A DNA stretch of 64,000 nucleotides from Rosa chinensis (lineage: Eukaryota > Streptophyta > Magnoliopsida > Rosales > Rosaceae), in NCBI RefSeq assembly GCF_002994745.2, contig NC_037094.1, positions 13,329,001-13,393,000 of the forward strand, written 5' to 3'. Of this stretch, positions 1-8,840 are shown piece by piece. The position numbers and the translations under genes are program-made. Under the pieces are notes generated by a model that worked only from the letters and a program-made list of their open reading frames with translations, did not search any database and had not been told where the DNA came from. Position 1 is the first letter of the stretch. Each line of letters begins with the position of its first letter.

Positions 1-363
1 TGTCTATATGTCAATCAACCACTTAAAAGCGAGTGCTGCGAGTGACAGTGTGACACCTTTCTCAACTTTATTCAAGATTAATAAACACACCCTCAAGGGA
101 TCAGATCATCTATGATAAGTTGATAACACAATGCTATTCACTTAAGTACCTGACGAAATAGACATGCAACGGTGCCTTCATGGCAGCTATAGATGAGTTT
201 CGGTATGTCACACCATAATAGCATAAGCTGTTTGTTCGGGTATGACGTGAATTCCTTGGGTACCCAAAATAGCAGCTCTCCCACAACTATTGTCGGTCCT
301 GTGCTGGTCAATCTCACCTCATTGTCAGAGGCACTATTTTATACGGAAGTCTGTATCGATAAA

Positions 364-750
364 TTTCTCGAATATAAAATTATCATGTAATTGGTGAGTC
401 AAACATGTTACTTGACACAGTGTCTTGCGGATTAAATTTTTTTAATCCTAAACTCTAGCTAATGACCTAATTCTAGTGTGATACAAGCTATTTTGGCCGG
501 TTCATCAATTGCTTATGAGACGATGGCTCCAAAATCTGTCAATTTGAACATGTTACTTGACACGGTGTAAGATTTCTCAAATGGCGCCATGTCAATTTGA
601 ACATGGCACCAAAATCTGTCAATTTCTCGAATGTAAGATCATCATGTAATTGGTGAGTCAAACATGTTACTTGACACGATGTCTTGCCGATTGAATTTTT
701 TTTTTATCCTAAACTCTAATGACCTAATTCTAGTGTGATATAAACTATTT
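364..750 (+). repeat. direct duplication of about 130 bp, with a third partial copy downstream
   Basis: The block 364-494 is repeated with minor changes at 623-750; both include the string AACATGTTACTTGACAC and an AACTCTA..TAATGACC segment. A second shared block, 484-563, containing TTTTGGCCGGTT, recurs diverged at about 1340-1425. These look like local duplications of non-coding DNA or of an old unclassified repeat. No terminal structure identifies a transposon. Confidence 0.6.
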
Positions 751-1609
751 GAGTAGTGCTAGAGATCCGAAATTTTTATACAAAAATTAAATCCCAAATG
801 ACGTGTCGTGTGCCACTTCATCAGATTTAGTTTGACAATTTCCTATGTGTATTTATATCTTATAATAAAAGACTAAAAAAGCATCATATATTGTACATGT
901 TATACATATAAAGTAAAAACACTGGAAAAAAAGAAGGCCTAGCAGAGAATTAAACACCACGAAATCAGGAATATATAATCCCTAAACTAGATGACATGCA
1001 CTAGCAATTTGTATCACCGCAAGCTATGATGGACTTTTGATCTGGATCGTCTTGCCGATACTTCATGGAACATGGCAATCTGAATTTTCTATTATTATAT
1101 TTATATCATGAAAACTCTTGGGATGATTGGATCTCAGCTCCCATTCAAGGGATCTAGATGGATATCATAATGAAAGAGGAGGCTAGTTTCTTGGATTCTT
1201 TTAAGTAAGAATTCAATTCATGGAATGATCGAGCTGGGTCTTTCTGTTGTCTTCAATTTCCACATAGGTAATGATATGGCAACTTCCACATCATTTGGTA
1301 TTCATATTTGGTATAAAGTTTTGAGATCTCAAACATTTTCCAAACTATTTTGGCCGGTTTATTAATTGATTATATATAAGACGATGACGCTAAAATCTGT
1401 TAATTTGAACATATTACTTGACACGATATTTGTTCACTCAAAATTTTCTCGATTCTTACCTTAACAGCCTAATCCGTGTGAGTTAAGCTATTTTGGCAGT
1501 TCTATTAGTCGGTTGGCGGTCGCTCGTCGGTGAAACGTTGAACCAGACCAGCCCATAGTTTGAGATGACGTCGAGAGTTCAAGAATTGAAAGTTGAAACC
1601 GAAGGCTTT

Positions 1610-1667
1610 AGCCATCCCATCAGAATTTCAGACCAAACAAAAAAAAAAAAAAGCCATCCCATCAGAA
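1610..1667 (+). repeat. 16-bp direct repeats flanking a short A-tailed insert
   Basis: AGCCATCCCATCAGAA occurs at 1610-1625 and again, identical, at 1652-1667. Between them lie only 26 bp ending in a run of A. A target-site duplication plus A-tail is the signature of LINE-type retroposition, so this may be an extremely 5'-truncated insertion. A simple local duplication is the alternative. Confidence 0.5.
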
Positions 1668-1805
1668 CCAACCACCTCTAGTCTTGCACGTGCATGGCCT
1701 CATGCGTTGGACCCGTTTGTTTGTTTTTTCTCCCAAGAAAGTCCATTTTCGATTACAACAGGTCCGTATTTTTGGACCCAAAGAAAATCATCAAAAAATA
1801 GGAAC

Positions 1806-2022
1806 TGTTTCAGAGAAACTGAAGAGTGAATTGGTGAGTCTTCTTCTCATATTGAGGGGGTTTATATAGGGTTACAAAGTAGTGTAAATTTGCCCTACAT
1901 ACATTAGTATATTTGCTACACAATTTCTCTACCTCTCAATGTGCATTCCATACAAACCACACATTCTCCACTTCTTAAGTGCATACTCCATGATATAGAC
2001 ATTTTACCTATTTACTACAACA
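1806..2022 (-). repeat. 3' LTR of the copia element (in element sense)
   Basis: This is a 217-bp direct repeat, apparently identical to 8841-9057, with TG..CA ends. It is flanked outside by GGAAC and inside by the polypurine tract. At 217 bp it is short for a plant copia LTR but within the known range. Confidence 0.96.
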
Positions 2023-2031
2023 CTCCCCCTT
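2023..2031 (-). other. polypurine tract (PPT)
   Basis: The minus-strand reading is AAGGGGGAG, directly adjoining the 3' LTR. This is the expected place and composition for the primer of plus-strand DNA synthesis. The same octamer (CTCCCCCT on the plus strand) recurs at 2322-2329 and 2341-2348. Confidence 0.85.
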
Positions 2032-2078
2032 GGATATATCATGTCAGTAGTATTGTCTTGGAGGTGCGCTTCTAATTT

Positions 2079-2285
2079 GCCTCGTTAAAAACCTTGCCAA
2101 GTAATAAAACCCTGTGGGAAAAACAACCTTGGTCGAAGGAGAAAAAGAGCACAACGCGCGTTAAGTGTGGAGTTTGTTTCTGGATAACATGGTGCTTCTC
2201 TTGTTGCCTCATTAAAAACCTTGCCGAGTAACAAAAACCCAGTGGGATAAAAATAACCTCGGTCGAAAGGGAAAAAGAGCACAAC
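2079..2285 (-). repeat. duplicated segment between pol and the 3' LTR
   Basis: The blocks 2079-2155 and 2206-2285 are close copies with a period of about 127 bp. Both contain TTAAAAACCTTGCC and GAAAAAGAGCACAAC. The duplication lies wholly in the element's 3' untranslated part, so it post-dates or accompanies element evolution and is not coding. Confidence 0.8.
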
Positions 2286-2359
2286 ACACCCTTCACGCTT
2301 TTGAGACGAACATGTAGACATCTCCCCCTGATGTCTGTGCCTCCCCCTGATGACAACGA

Positions 2360-5300
2360 TCATGGGAGTTCAGATAATTTCCGCAAGCCAATTCTTGCCA
2401 CATGTTTCTCGAACGTGGATTTGGGCAATGACTTAGTGAACAAGTCTGCCACATTGTCCTCAGATCGAACCTGGTTCACCTTGATCTTGAGGAGCTTCTG
2501 TTGTTGCTGATTGTAGAAGAATTTGGGCGATATGTGTTTGGTGTTGTCGCCTTTGATGTAACCTTGCTTCATTTGTTCAATGCAAGCAGCATTATCTTCA
2601 TAAATGCTCGTAGGCTCATCTGTGGTAGACTTCAAACCACAATTGCTTCGAACATGCGTAACTATGGATCGAAGCCATATACATTCACGAACTGCTTCGT
2701 GAAGAGCAATAATCTCTGCATGATTTGAAGAGGTAGCGACTAGGGTCTGCTTTGTAGACCTCCAAGATATCGCGGTTTTTCCCATGGTGAAAACATAACC
2801 AGTTTGGGAGCGACCTTTGTGTGGGTCAGAGAGGTACCCAGCATCAGCAAAACCTTCCAAAACACTTATATCGTTTTGGGATGGGGAGAGGGAACGCAAT
2901 CCACCATGTGTGGCGTTCCTGACACTTGATGGGTCCGAATCCATCTTCTTTCTGTAGGGATAGAACAAGCCCATATCGATCGTACTACTTAGGTATCGAA
3001 AGATATCTTTAACACCAGTCCAATGGCGTCGTGTTGGCGCAGAGCTATATCTAGCTAGCAAGTTCACAGCGAATGAGATGTCTGGTCTCGTGCATTGTGC
3101 TAAGTACAATAATGCACCTATTGCACTTAGGTAGGGCACTTCTGCCTCTAGCACTTCTTCATCGTCATCTTTTGGACGAAATGGATCCTTCTTTGGATCA
3201 AGACTACGGACGACCATTGGGGTGCTTGAAGGCTTGATTTTGTCAGTGTTGAAACGCCTAAGCATCTTTTGGGTATAAGCTGATTGATGAATCAGGATAC
3301 CATCTCTACGGTGCTCAAGTTCTAAACCGAGACAAAACCGTGTTTTCCCAAGATCTTTCATCTCAAACTCGGATTTCAAGTGTTCAGCGGTTTCCCTTAA
3401 CTCTTTAAGGGTGCCAATTATGTTCATGTCATCGACATAAACCGCTACTATTGAAAATCCGGAACTTGTCCTTTTTATGAACACACATGGGCATAGTTCG
3501 TTATTGACATATCCCTTACCAATCAAGTAGTCACTTAGACGGTTATACCACATCCGTCCGGATTGTTTTAATCCATATAGTGAGCGTTTCAATCTAATTG
3601 CAAACGCGCTCCGTGGATTAGAGCCACTTGATTTGGGTAGTTGAATTCCATCTGGAATATTCATGTATATCTCTGTATCTAGATCCCCATATAGATATGC
3701 AGTAACCACATCCATAAGCTGCATGTTCAGTTTTTCGGAAACTACCAAACTGACAAGGTAGCGGAACGTAATAACGTCCATTACGGGAGAGTATGTCTCC
3801 TCGTAGTCGATTCCAGGGCGTTGTGAGAAGCCTTGCGCCACAAGACGAGCTTTGTATCTTACAATCTCGTTTTTCTCATTACGCTTTCTAACGAATACCC
3901 ATTTGTGACCAACTGGTTTGGTGTTGGGTGGTATTGGTACAATTTTGCCAAATACCTTTCTTTTCGTTAGAGAATCAAGTTCTGCCTGGATCGCATCTTT
4001 CCATTTTGGCCAATCAGCTCTACGTTGACATTCATCAACGGAGCGTGGTTCGATGTCATCGGTCTCAATAATCTCACGCGCCACTGAATACGCGAATACA
4101 TCATCAATGATGATGGAGTTTCTTTCCCACGTCCCATGTACACTAGTGTAATTTACAGAGATCTCTATGTTCTCATGGATAGGTTCTGACACTGAGGCGT
4201 CCCCCAATGATGTCTCTTGGACATAACCATAATCCGGAACATTCTCATGGGACGGATTTTGAGTATCGATGATCAAAGGATTTATTTGTGCCTCATTCGC
4301 TCTTTTTCTAGGGCGAGTATCCTTCGAACCAATCGGTCTACCGCGCTTCCTTGCGGGACCTACAGCCATAGATGCCACATTATTGCCATGTTGAGCAATG
4401 GTGCCATCTCCTAGCGTTAAAGGAGTGGCGTTATGTCCATTATTCGGGACATCAATCCTTGCAGGCACGTTTGCAGCAGGTATGTGTGATCTCGTCACTT
4501 TAGCAATATCAGAAAACGCATCAGGCAGAGTGTCTGCTACGTTCTGGAGCTCGATTATTCTTCGCACTTCAAGTTCGGACTGTGCGGTATGGGGATCGAG
4601 ATGAGACATAGTGGGGACAGACCACGACAATTCCTGTCGTTCCTGTTGAACATTTGTGTTCTTATCTCCCCCTAATGATGGGAAGACTGTCTCATCAAAG
4701 TGACAATCCGCAAATCTAGCGGTAAAGAGATCGCCTGTCAAGGGTTCAAGATAGCGGACGATAGTTGGAGATTCATATCCAACATAAATGCTTATTCGTC
4801 GTTGTGGACCCATCTTAGTACGCTGTGGCGGCGTAATAGGCACATAAATAGTACACCCAAAAATGCGTAAGTGCGAGATATTAGGCTCGTACCCAGTCAC
4901 TAGCTGTAACGCAGAGTAAGATTGGGTTGCAGTGGGTCGTAGACGAATTAGCGTCGCTGCATGTAATATTGCATATCCCCAAGCAGAAACAGGGAGATTA
5001 GTGTGCATTACCAATGTCCGTGCTATCATTTGTAGTCGTTTGATAGCAGCTTCTGCGAGACCATTTTGGGTATGAACATGGGGAACTGGATGTTCTACAT
5101 CAATCCCCAGTGACATGCAATAGTCATCGAATGTTTTCGATGTAAACTCCCCAGCATTATCAAGTCGAATTGACTTAATTGGATGGTCAGGGTAGTGAGC
5201 CCGTAGACGGATAATCTGGGCGAGGAGTTTAGCATAAGCAGCATTTCGAGTGGACAATAGCGCGACATGTGACCAGCGTGTCGACGCATCAACCAATACC

Positions 5301-6238
5301 ATAAAGTATTTGAAAGGTCCGCATGATGGTTGAATTGGTCCACAGATATCCCCTTGGATTCTCTGTAAGAACGGAATGAGTATTTTAGGATCCTTTGCGT
5401 AGGACGGTCTCGGTCCTAATTTCCCGAAGGAACAGGCTTTGCAAAATGAGCGAGGGGCCTTAGAAGCAACCAATGAGGATTTTGGTTGGGCCTGAGCGTC
5501 TGTAGCGCTATTAGAAGCAAAATGTGTGACTACATCTCCTTCTATGGCATTGTAGCTATTTGGAGGAACAATCATGGCGTTATGCTCATGGTTGGTGTCA
5601 TCACATGGGACTTGGCCAGCCTTATGGCGCCCCAAGACGGCTGCAGCACCAGATGCTGCAATTGTTGCGGTCTTGTTAAGTCCAGGAATCAATTCTCGAT
5701 TCTTGCTTCTTCTCACTCTGAAGAATGGATGTCCGTGTGAAGTCTTTAGTATACGGAGCATCATATCACGACCAGGGTGCCCTAGTCGGTCATGCCAAAG
5801 CCAATATGTGTCAGAATCCAAGAGATCTTCTCTTATGACATTATTGGATTCAATTGGTCGAATTGTAGTGACATAAAGTCCACTAGATTGACACATAAGT
5901 TTCTCTAAGATGCGCTTTCGTCCGCAATCATTAGAGGTAATGCAAAGGAACTCTTTTCCGTTCTCAGTATGCGTTTCCGCATGGAATCCGTTGGCTCTTA
6001 AATCTTTAAAGCTCAATAAGGTTCGATTTGCCTTAGGAGCATAGAGAGCTTCAGTGACTTTAATCAAGGTGCCATTTGGCAATAGGAATTGGGCCATTCC
6101 ATGTCCTTGAACTAAACCTGATGGCCCAGCCATCGTAGTCATAGTGGAATATGTAGGCAACATCTCCAAGAATAATTGCCTATGTCGTAGAATGGTGTGC
6201 GTAGTCGCACTATCAGCGAGACATTGTAGTTCATCCAT
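2360..6238 (-). CDS. pol: copia Pol polyprotein (protease, integrase, reverse transcriptase, RNase H)
   Basis: This is an intact frame of 1,292 residues with a true ATG at 6238-6236. Domains in order: an aspartic protease whose active site DSATT starts at residue 9; the pre-integrase HHCC zinc site H149, H154, C266, C269; the integrase core with D297, D360 and E396; a basic linker with RGRPIGSKD near 632-640, which resembles an AT-hook and a nuclear signal; reverse transcriptase with YVDD at 934-937; and RNase H with D1132 and E1175. The protein processes Gag-Pol, copies RNA into DNA and inserts it. The frame is oddly separate from gag: it is in a different phase, 364 bp downstream, with a TAA stop two codons before its ATG, so simple readthrough or frameshifting at the gag stop does not explain its expression. 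No internal stop or frameshift is present. Confidence 0.95.
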   Translation of the reverse strand: MDELQCLADSATTHTILRHRQLFLEMLPTYSTMTTMAGPSGLVQGHGMAQFLLPNGTLIKVTEALYAPKANRTLLSFKDLRANGFHAETHTENGKEFLCITSNDCGRKRILEKLMCQSSGLYVTTIRPIESNNVIREDLLDSDTYWLWHDRLGHPGRDMMLRILKTSHGHPFFRVRRSKNRELIPGLNKTATIAASGAAAVLGRHKAGQVPCDDTNHEHNAMIVPPNSYNAIEGDVVTHFASNSATDAQAQPKSSLVASKAPRSFCKACSFGKLGPRPSYAKDPKILIPFLQRIQGDICGPIQPSCGPFKYFMVLVDASTRWSHVALLSTRNAAYAKLLAQIIRLRAHYPDHPIKSIRLDNAGEFTSKTFDDYCMSLGIDVEHPVPHVHTQNGLAEAAIKRLQMIARTLVMHTNLPVSAWGYAILHAATLIRLRPTATQSYSALQLVTGYEPNISHLRIFGCTIYVPITPPQRTKMGPQRRISIYVGYESPTIVRYLEPLTGDLFTARFADCHFDETVFPSLGGDKNTNVQQERQELSWSVPTMSHLDPHTAQSELEVRRIIELQNVADTLPDAFSDIAKVTRSHIPAANVPARIDVPNNGHNATPLTLGDGTIAQHGNNVASMAVGPARKRGRPIGSKDTRPRKRANEAQINPLIIDTQNPSHENVPDYGYVQETSLGDASVSEPIHENIEISVNYTSVHGTWERNSIIIDDVFAYSVAREIIETDDIEPRSVDECQRRADWPKWKDAIQAELDSLTKRKVFGKIVPIPPNTKPVGHKWVFVRKRNEKNEIVRYKARLVAQGFSQRPGIDYEETYSPVMDVITFRYLVSLVVSEKLNMQLMDVVTAYLYGDLDTEIYMNIPDGIQLPKSSGSNPRSAFAIRLKRSLYGLKQSGRMWYNRLSDYLIGKGYVNNELCPCVFIKRTSSGFSIVAVYVDDMNIIGTLKELRETAEHLKSEFEMKDLGKTRFCLGLELEHRRDGILIHQSAYTQKMLRRFNTDKIKPSSTPMVVRSLDPKKDPFRPKDDDEEVLEAEVPYLSAIGALLYLAQCTRPDISFAVNLLARYSSAPTRRHWTGVKDIFRYLSSTIDMGLFYPYRKKMDSDPSSVRNATHGGLRSLSPSQNDISVLEGFADAGYLSDPHKGRSQTGYVFTMGKTAISWRSTKQTLVATSSNHAEIIALHEAVRECIWLRSIVTHVRSNCGLKSTTDEPTSIYEDNAACIEQMKQGYIKGDNTKHISPKFFYNQQQQKLLKIKVNQVRSEDNVADLFTKSLPKSTFEKHVARIGLRKLSELP

Positions 6239-6602
6239 TCCTTAAGAGAAAAGCTTGTAATTAAAAAAGGAGTCATAAAGGAAAGAACTCAACTTTTATT
6301 AATAAGCCAAACGGAATTACATCATCATTTATTTCATCAAAGAAAGCGTAATCCAATAAACTTAGTTAATGCAAAGCAATGGTAGTCGTCTAACTTCTTT
6401 CGGTAATTCCAATGCAAAGGTGACCAGGTGAGTAGAGAGATGTTGGTGGAGCAAAGGCTCGCTTAAGTACCAATTATCTCAAAACCTTCCTAGACATCAC
6501 AATTACATTGAGTACGCCTACTTTTGAAGAAAGATTAATCCCATTGGCATCTACTATAGGATAATGTGGCGATTGCCTACATCTCTTGGAAAATGAAAAG
6601 AC

Positions 6603-7712
6603 TTAATCAAAATCGCCAGTTTCTGGGTTTTGATTTTTGTCGTCTTCCACCCTTAGATCGAGATTGCCATCTTGATCTTCTTGTTCCATGTAATTTGCCT
6701 CCCTTGCTTCACGATACATTTTGTACGCGTTTGCAACATTCTGGGATGCTTTACATGCCCTTGCCCAATGTCCAGGTAGTCCACATCGGAGACAAGCATC
6801 ATTATGGTCAGGTTCCCTTGATCGAGGTGCTTTAGGAGCACTTTGAAAACGGTTGTTTCCATTGGTGGTGTTACCACCATAACCGGAGGCTTGGCCTCGC
6901 TCTCTCTTCACACGTTTACCTCCACGGTTCCGTGCACGCCTATCTTGGCGGTTTCCTTCCTCTTTAGGGCGAGAATATGGTCCTGAACGTCCATAATAAT
7001 CCCTTCTTTTAGGGTTTCGCTCCTTGCGTCCTCCCTTGGAGGTGCGACTATAATTAGACTCCGGAATTGACTTGGTTCCCACGGGTCTAGAGTTATAGTT
7101 CTTCACAAGTATGTTGTCGTGCTTTTCAGCTACGTTCATGACACCAATTAGCTCATGAAATCTTGTGATGCGTCTAGCATTGATATCAATTCGATAGTTT
7201 TTAGCTATCATTAATGCAGAGACAGGGAAGGTAGAGAGAGTTTTCTCGATCAACATCGTATCAGTGATTTGATGTCCACAGAATTCCATCATAGACTTGA
7301 TACGAAGTGCTTCCGAATTGTAGTCAAGAACTGTCTTGAAATCACAGAAGCGGAGGCTTTGCCATCTCTCTTCTAAGTCGGGAAGCAGGGAATCACGGAC
7401 GTTGCCAAAACGCTGCTCGAGTTCTACCCATAGCTTTCTTGGGTCTTCCTCATTGAGGTACTCATTTTGGAGCGCGTCATTCATGTGCCTTGTCATGAGA
7501 ATGATGGCTTTTGCTTCATTAGCCTCTCTCTTTGCTCTATTTGCTTCAAAAGCAAGAGCTTGTTGAGGAGTAAGCACGTCCTGACTTGGCTCTTGGATCG
7601 TACTCAGGATCCCATCAGCCTTAAGATGCTGGCGCATATCACGGATCCACCTGTGGTATCCTGCGCCTGTTGTCCCTAGTGGGTTGAAGCTCAACTTGTT
7701 CAGGTTACTCAT
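6603..7712 (-). CDS. gag: copia Gag (capsid and nucleocapsid)
   Basis: The frame is open upstream to 7802 but only through a TTG codon. The first ATG is at 7712-7710 (start MSNLNKLSF), giving 369 residues. The N-terminal two thirds match the plant copia UBN2-type Gag region, with a WVELEQRFG-like motif. A long basic Arg/Lys/Gly stretch follows. A CCHC zinc knuckle, CLRCGLPGHWARAC (CX2CX4HX4C), sits about 50 residues before the end. Gag forms the virus-like particle and binds the element RNA. The ATG lies directly after a strong splice-acceptor-like sequence, and no other sense ATG precedes it in the leader. A 364-bp non-coding spacer (6239-6602) containing several ATGs separates the stop from pol. 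Confidence 0.93.
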   Translation of the reverse strand: MSNLNKLSFNPLGTTGAGYHRWIRDMRQHLKADGILSTIQEPSQDVLTPQQALAFEANRAKREANEAKAIILMTRHMNDALQNEYLNEEDPRKLWVELEQRFGNVRDSLLPDLEERWQSLRFCDFKTVLDYNSEALRIKSMMEFCGHQITDTMLIEKTLSTFPVSALMIAKNYRIDINARRITRFHELIGVMNVAEKHDNILVKNYNSRPVGTKSIPESNYSRTSKGGRKERNPKRRDYYGRSGPYSRPKEEGNRQDRRARNRGGKRVKRERGQASGYGGNTTNGNNRFQSAPKAPRSREPDHNDACLRCGLPGHWARACKASQNVANAYKMYREAREANYMEQEDQDGNLDLRVEDDKNQNPETGDFD

Positions 7713-7713
7713 C

Positions 7714-8099
7714 CTGAAGAACAACAAGAAAATAGGGTTAGTTTCGGAGCGAAAAAGGCTACCACGAAAAACTATAAACTTTCTGAGCGTAATCGCTTTC
7801 AAGAAATTAGGGATTTTCTGAGCGTAGTCGCTTCCAAGAAAATCTTGATTCCAAGAGGGGTTTTGGATTAAATCGAAACAATGATGTATGTGGTCGATTG
7901 TTTTCTTCTCAACAAATTCTAAGTTTGGAGGACTCTACAAGCTCCAAGCTTGGAGTGAGCACGAACCCCCACAGTTCGGCCTTTTTGGTCTCCCCTATGA
8001 AGAAGAAAGGGGGGTAGAATAAGGGATGTTGGAAGTCCCCGTGAAAAGAAGAGAAAAGTAATAAAAACTTCAAAAACGGGAACTTTTAGAAAAGTTTAC
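7714..8099 (-). other. candidate spliceosomal intron in the copia leader
   Basis: On the minus strand a donor-like CTTAAG|GTAAAC starts the interval at 8099. It ends in a pyrimidine-rich TTCTTGTTGTTCTTCAG just before G-ATG of gag. Both sites fit plant splice consensus and the length of 386 bp is ordinary for a plant intron. This is inferred from sequence only. Splicing would bring gag's ATG close to the repeat-bearing leader exon. Confidence 0.5.
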
Positions 8100-8120
8100 C
8101 TTAAGAATTGACCGGAAAAA

Positions 8121-8330
8121 GTGTCCGGAAAGTCGCCGGAAAAGTGTCCGAAAGTCGCCGGAAAAGTGTCCGAAAGTCGCCGGAAAAGTGTCCGAAAAGT
8201 CGCCGGAAAAGTGTCCGGAAAGTCGCCGGAAAAGTGTCCGGAAAGTCGCCGGAAAAGTGTCCGGAAAGTCGCCGGAAAAGTGTCTGGAAAGTCGCCGGAA
8301 AAGTCGCCGGAAAGTTGTCGGAAAGTCGCT
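8121..8330 (-). repeat. 22-23 bp tandem repeat array in the copia leader
   Basis: About eight copies of a 22-23 bp unit built from GTGTCCGGAAAG and TCGCCGGAAAA follow one another, with single-base length changes, and decay at the right end. Overlapping open frames on both strands arise from the repeat and are not genes. On the element's sense strand the array contains no ATG. Confidence 0.9.
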
Positions 8331-8625
8331 CGACAGATGTGTCGACAGCTGCTCGGCAGCAGCTCGGCAGCTGCTAGGCAGGCTGCTCGGCAGGTGCTCG
8401 GCAGATGGCTCGGCAGGTGCTCGGCAGCTGCTGCGCAGGGCCTCGGCAGATGCTCGGCAGCTGCTGCGCAGGGGGTAGGCAGGGGGTAGGCAGGGGCTCG
8501 GCAGCTGCTGCGCAGGGGGTCTGCAGGGGGTAGGCAGGGGCTGTCGGCAGCACTTCGGCAGGGGCTCGGCAGCACTTCGGCAGGGGCTCGGCAGCACTCG
8601 GCAGGGGCTCGGCAGCACACTGACA
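8331..8625 (-). repeat. GC-rich CGGCAG-type degenerate repeat in the copia leader
   Basis: This stretch is made of short variants of GCTCGGCAG, GCTGCTCGG and GGGGTAGGCAG. It directly abuts the 22-bp array and is far more GC-rich than the rest of the window. The apparent proline, serine and alanine-rich frames across it are products of the repeat and start with GTG rather than ATG. The sense strand is ATG-free. Confidence 0.85.
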
Positions 8626-8827
8626 GCGGTTCAGAACTTCCGGCAGCCGGTTCGGCAGGTTTCCGGCCGGTTCTGGGGGTTCTGAAACCGGTTCTGAGCT
8701 TCTGGGATCAAGGGCTTTGATATGTGATAGGATTTGGGGGTTTCTTGTAAGGTTGGTAAAATGACCTAGTTCGGATCAAGAACTTTCACTACTCTAATCG
8801 ATTTCGATTCTAATTCTAGAGCGATTT

Positions 8828-8840
8828 CGTGCTGATAACG
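8828..8840 (-). other. primer-binding site candidate
   Basis: The minus-strand sequence directly inside the 5' LTR reads CGTTATCAGCACG. It keeps the TATCAG core of the usual initiator-Met tRNA primer site (TGGTATCAGAGC) but differs on both sides. It could pair with a different or internally cleaved tRNA. Position supports the call; the tRNA is not identified. Confidence 0.55.

Larger units (their letters stand above)
1..1800. other. intergenic DNA, no gene recognised
   Basis: I see no reading frame with family resemblance here. The stretch is AT-rich and carries partly duplicated blocks, listed separately, and a small footprint at 1610-1667. Reading frames of about 60-80 codons occur but lack recognisable domains or splice partners. 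The right edge is the insertion site of the copia element. Confidence 0.6.

Noticed and set aside
7713..7802. 30-codon N-terminal extension of gag
   Set aside because: It starts with TTG, and a strong splice acceptor lies immediately before the in-frame ATG at 7712.
8070..8620. Open frames of 90-180 codons on both strands, Pro/Ser/Ala-rich or Lys/Ser/Arg-rich
   Set aside because: They are produced by the tandem arrays of the copia leader; the long minus-strand frames start with GTG, not ATG, and parallel frames exist in several phases.
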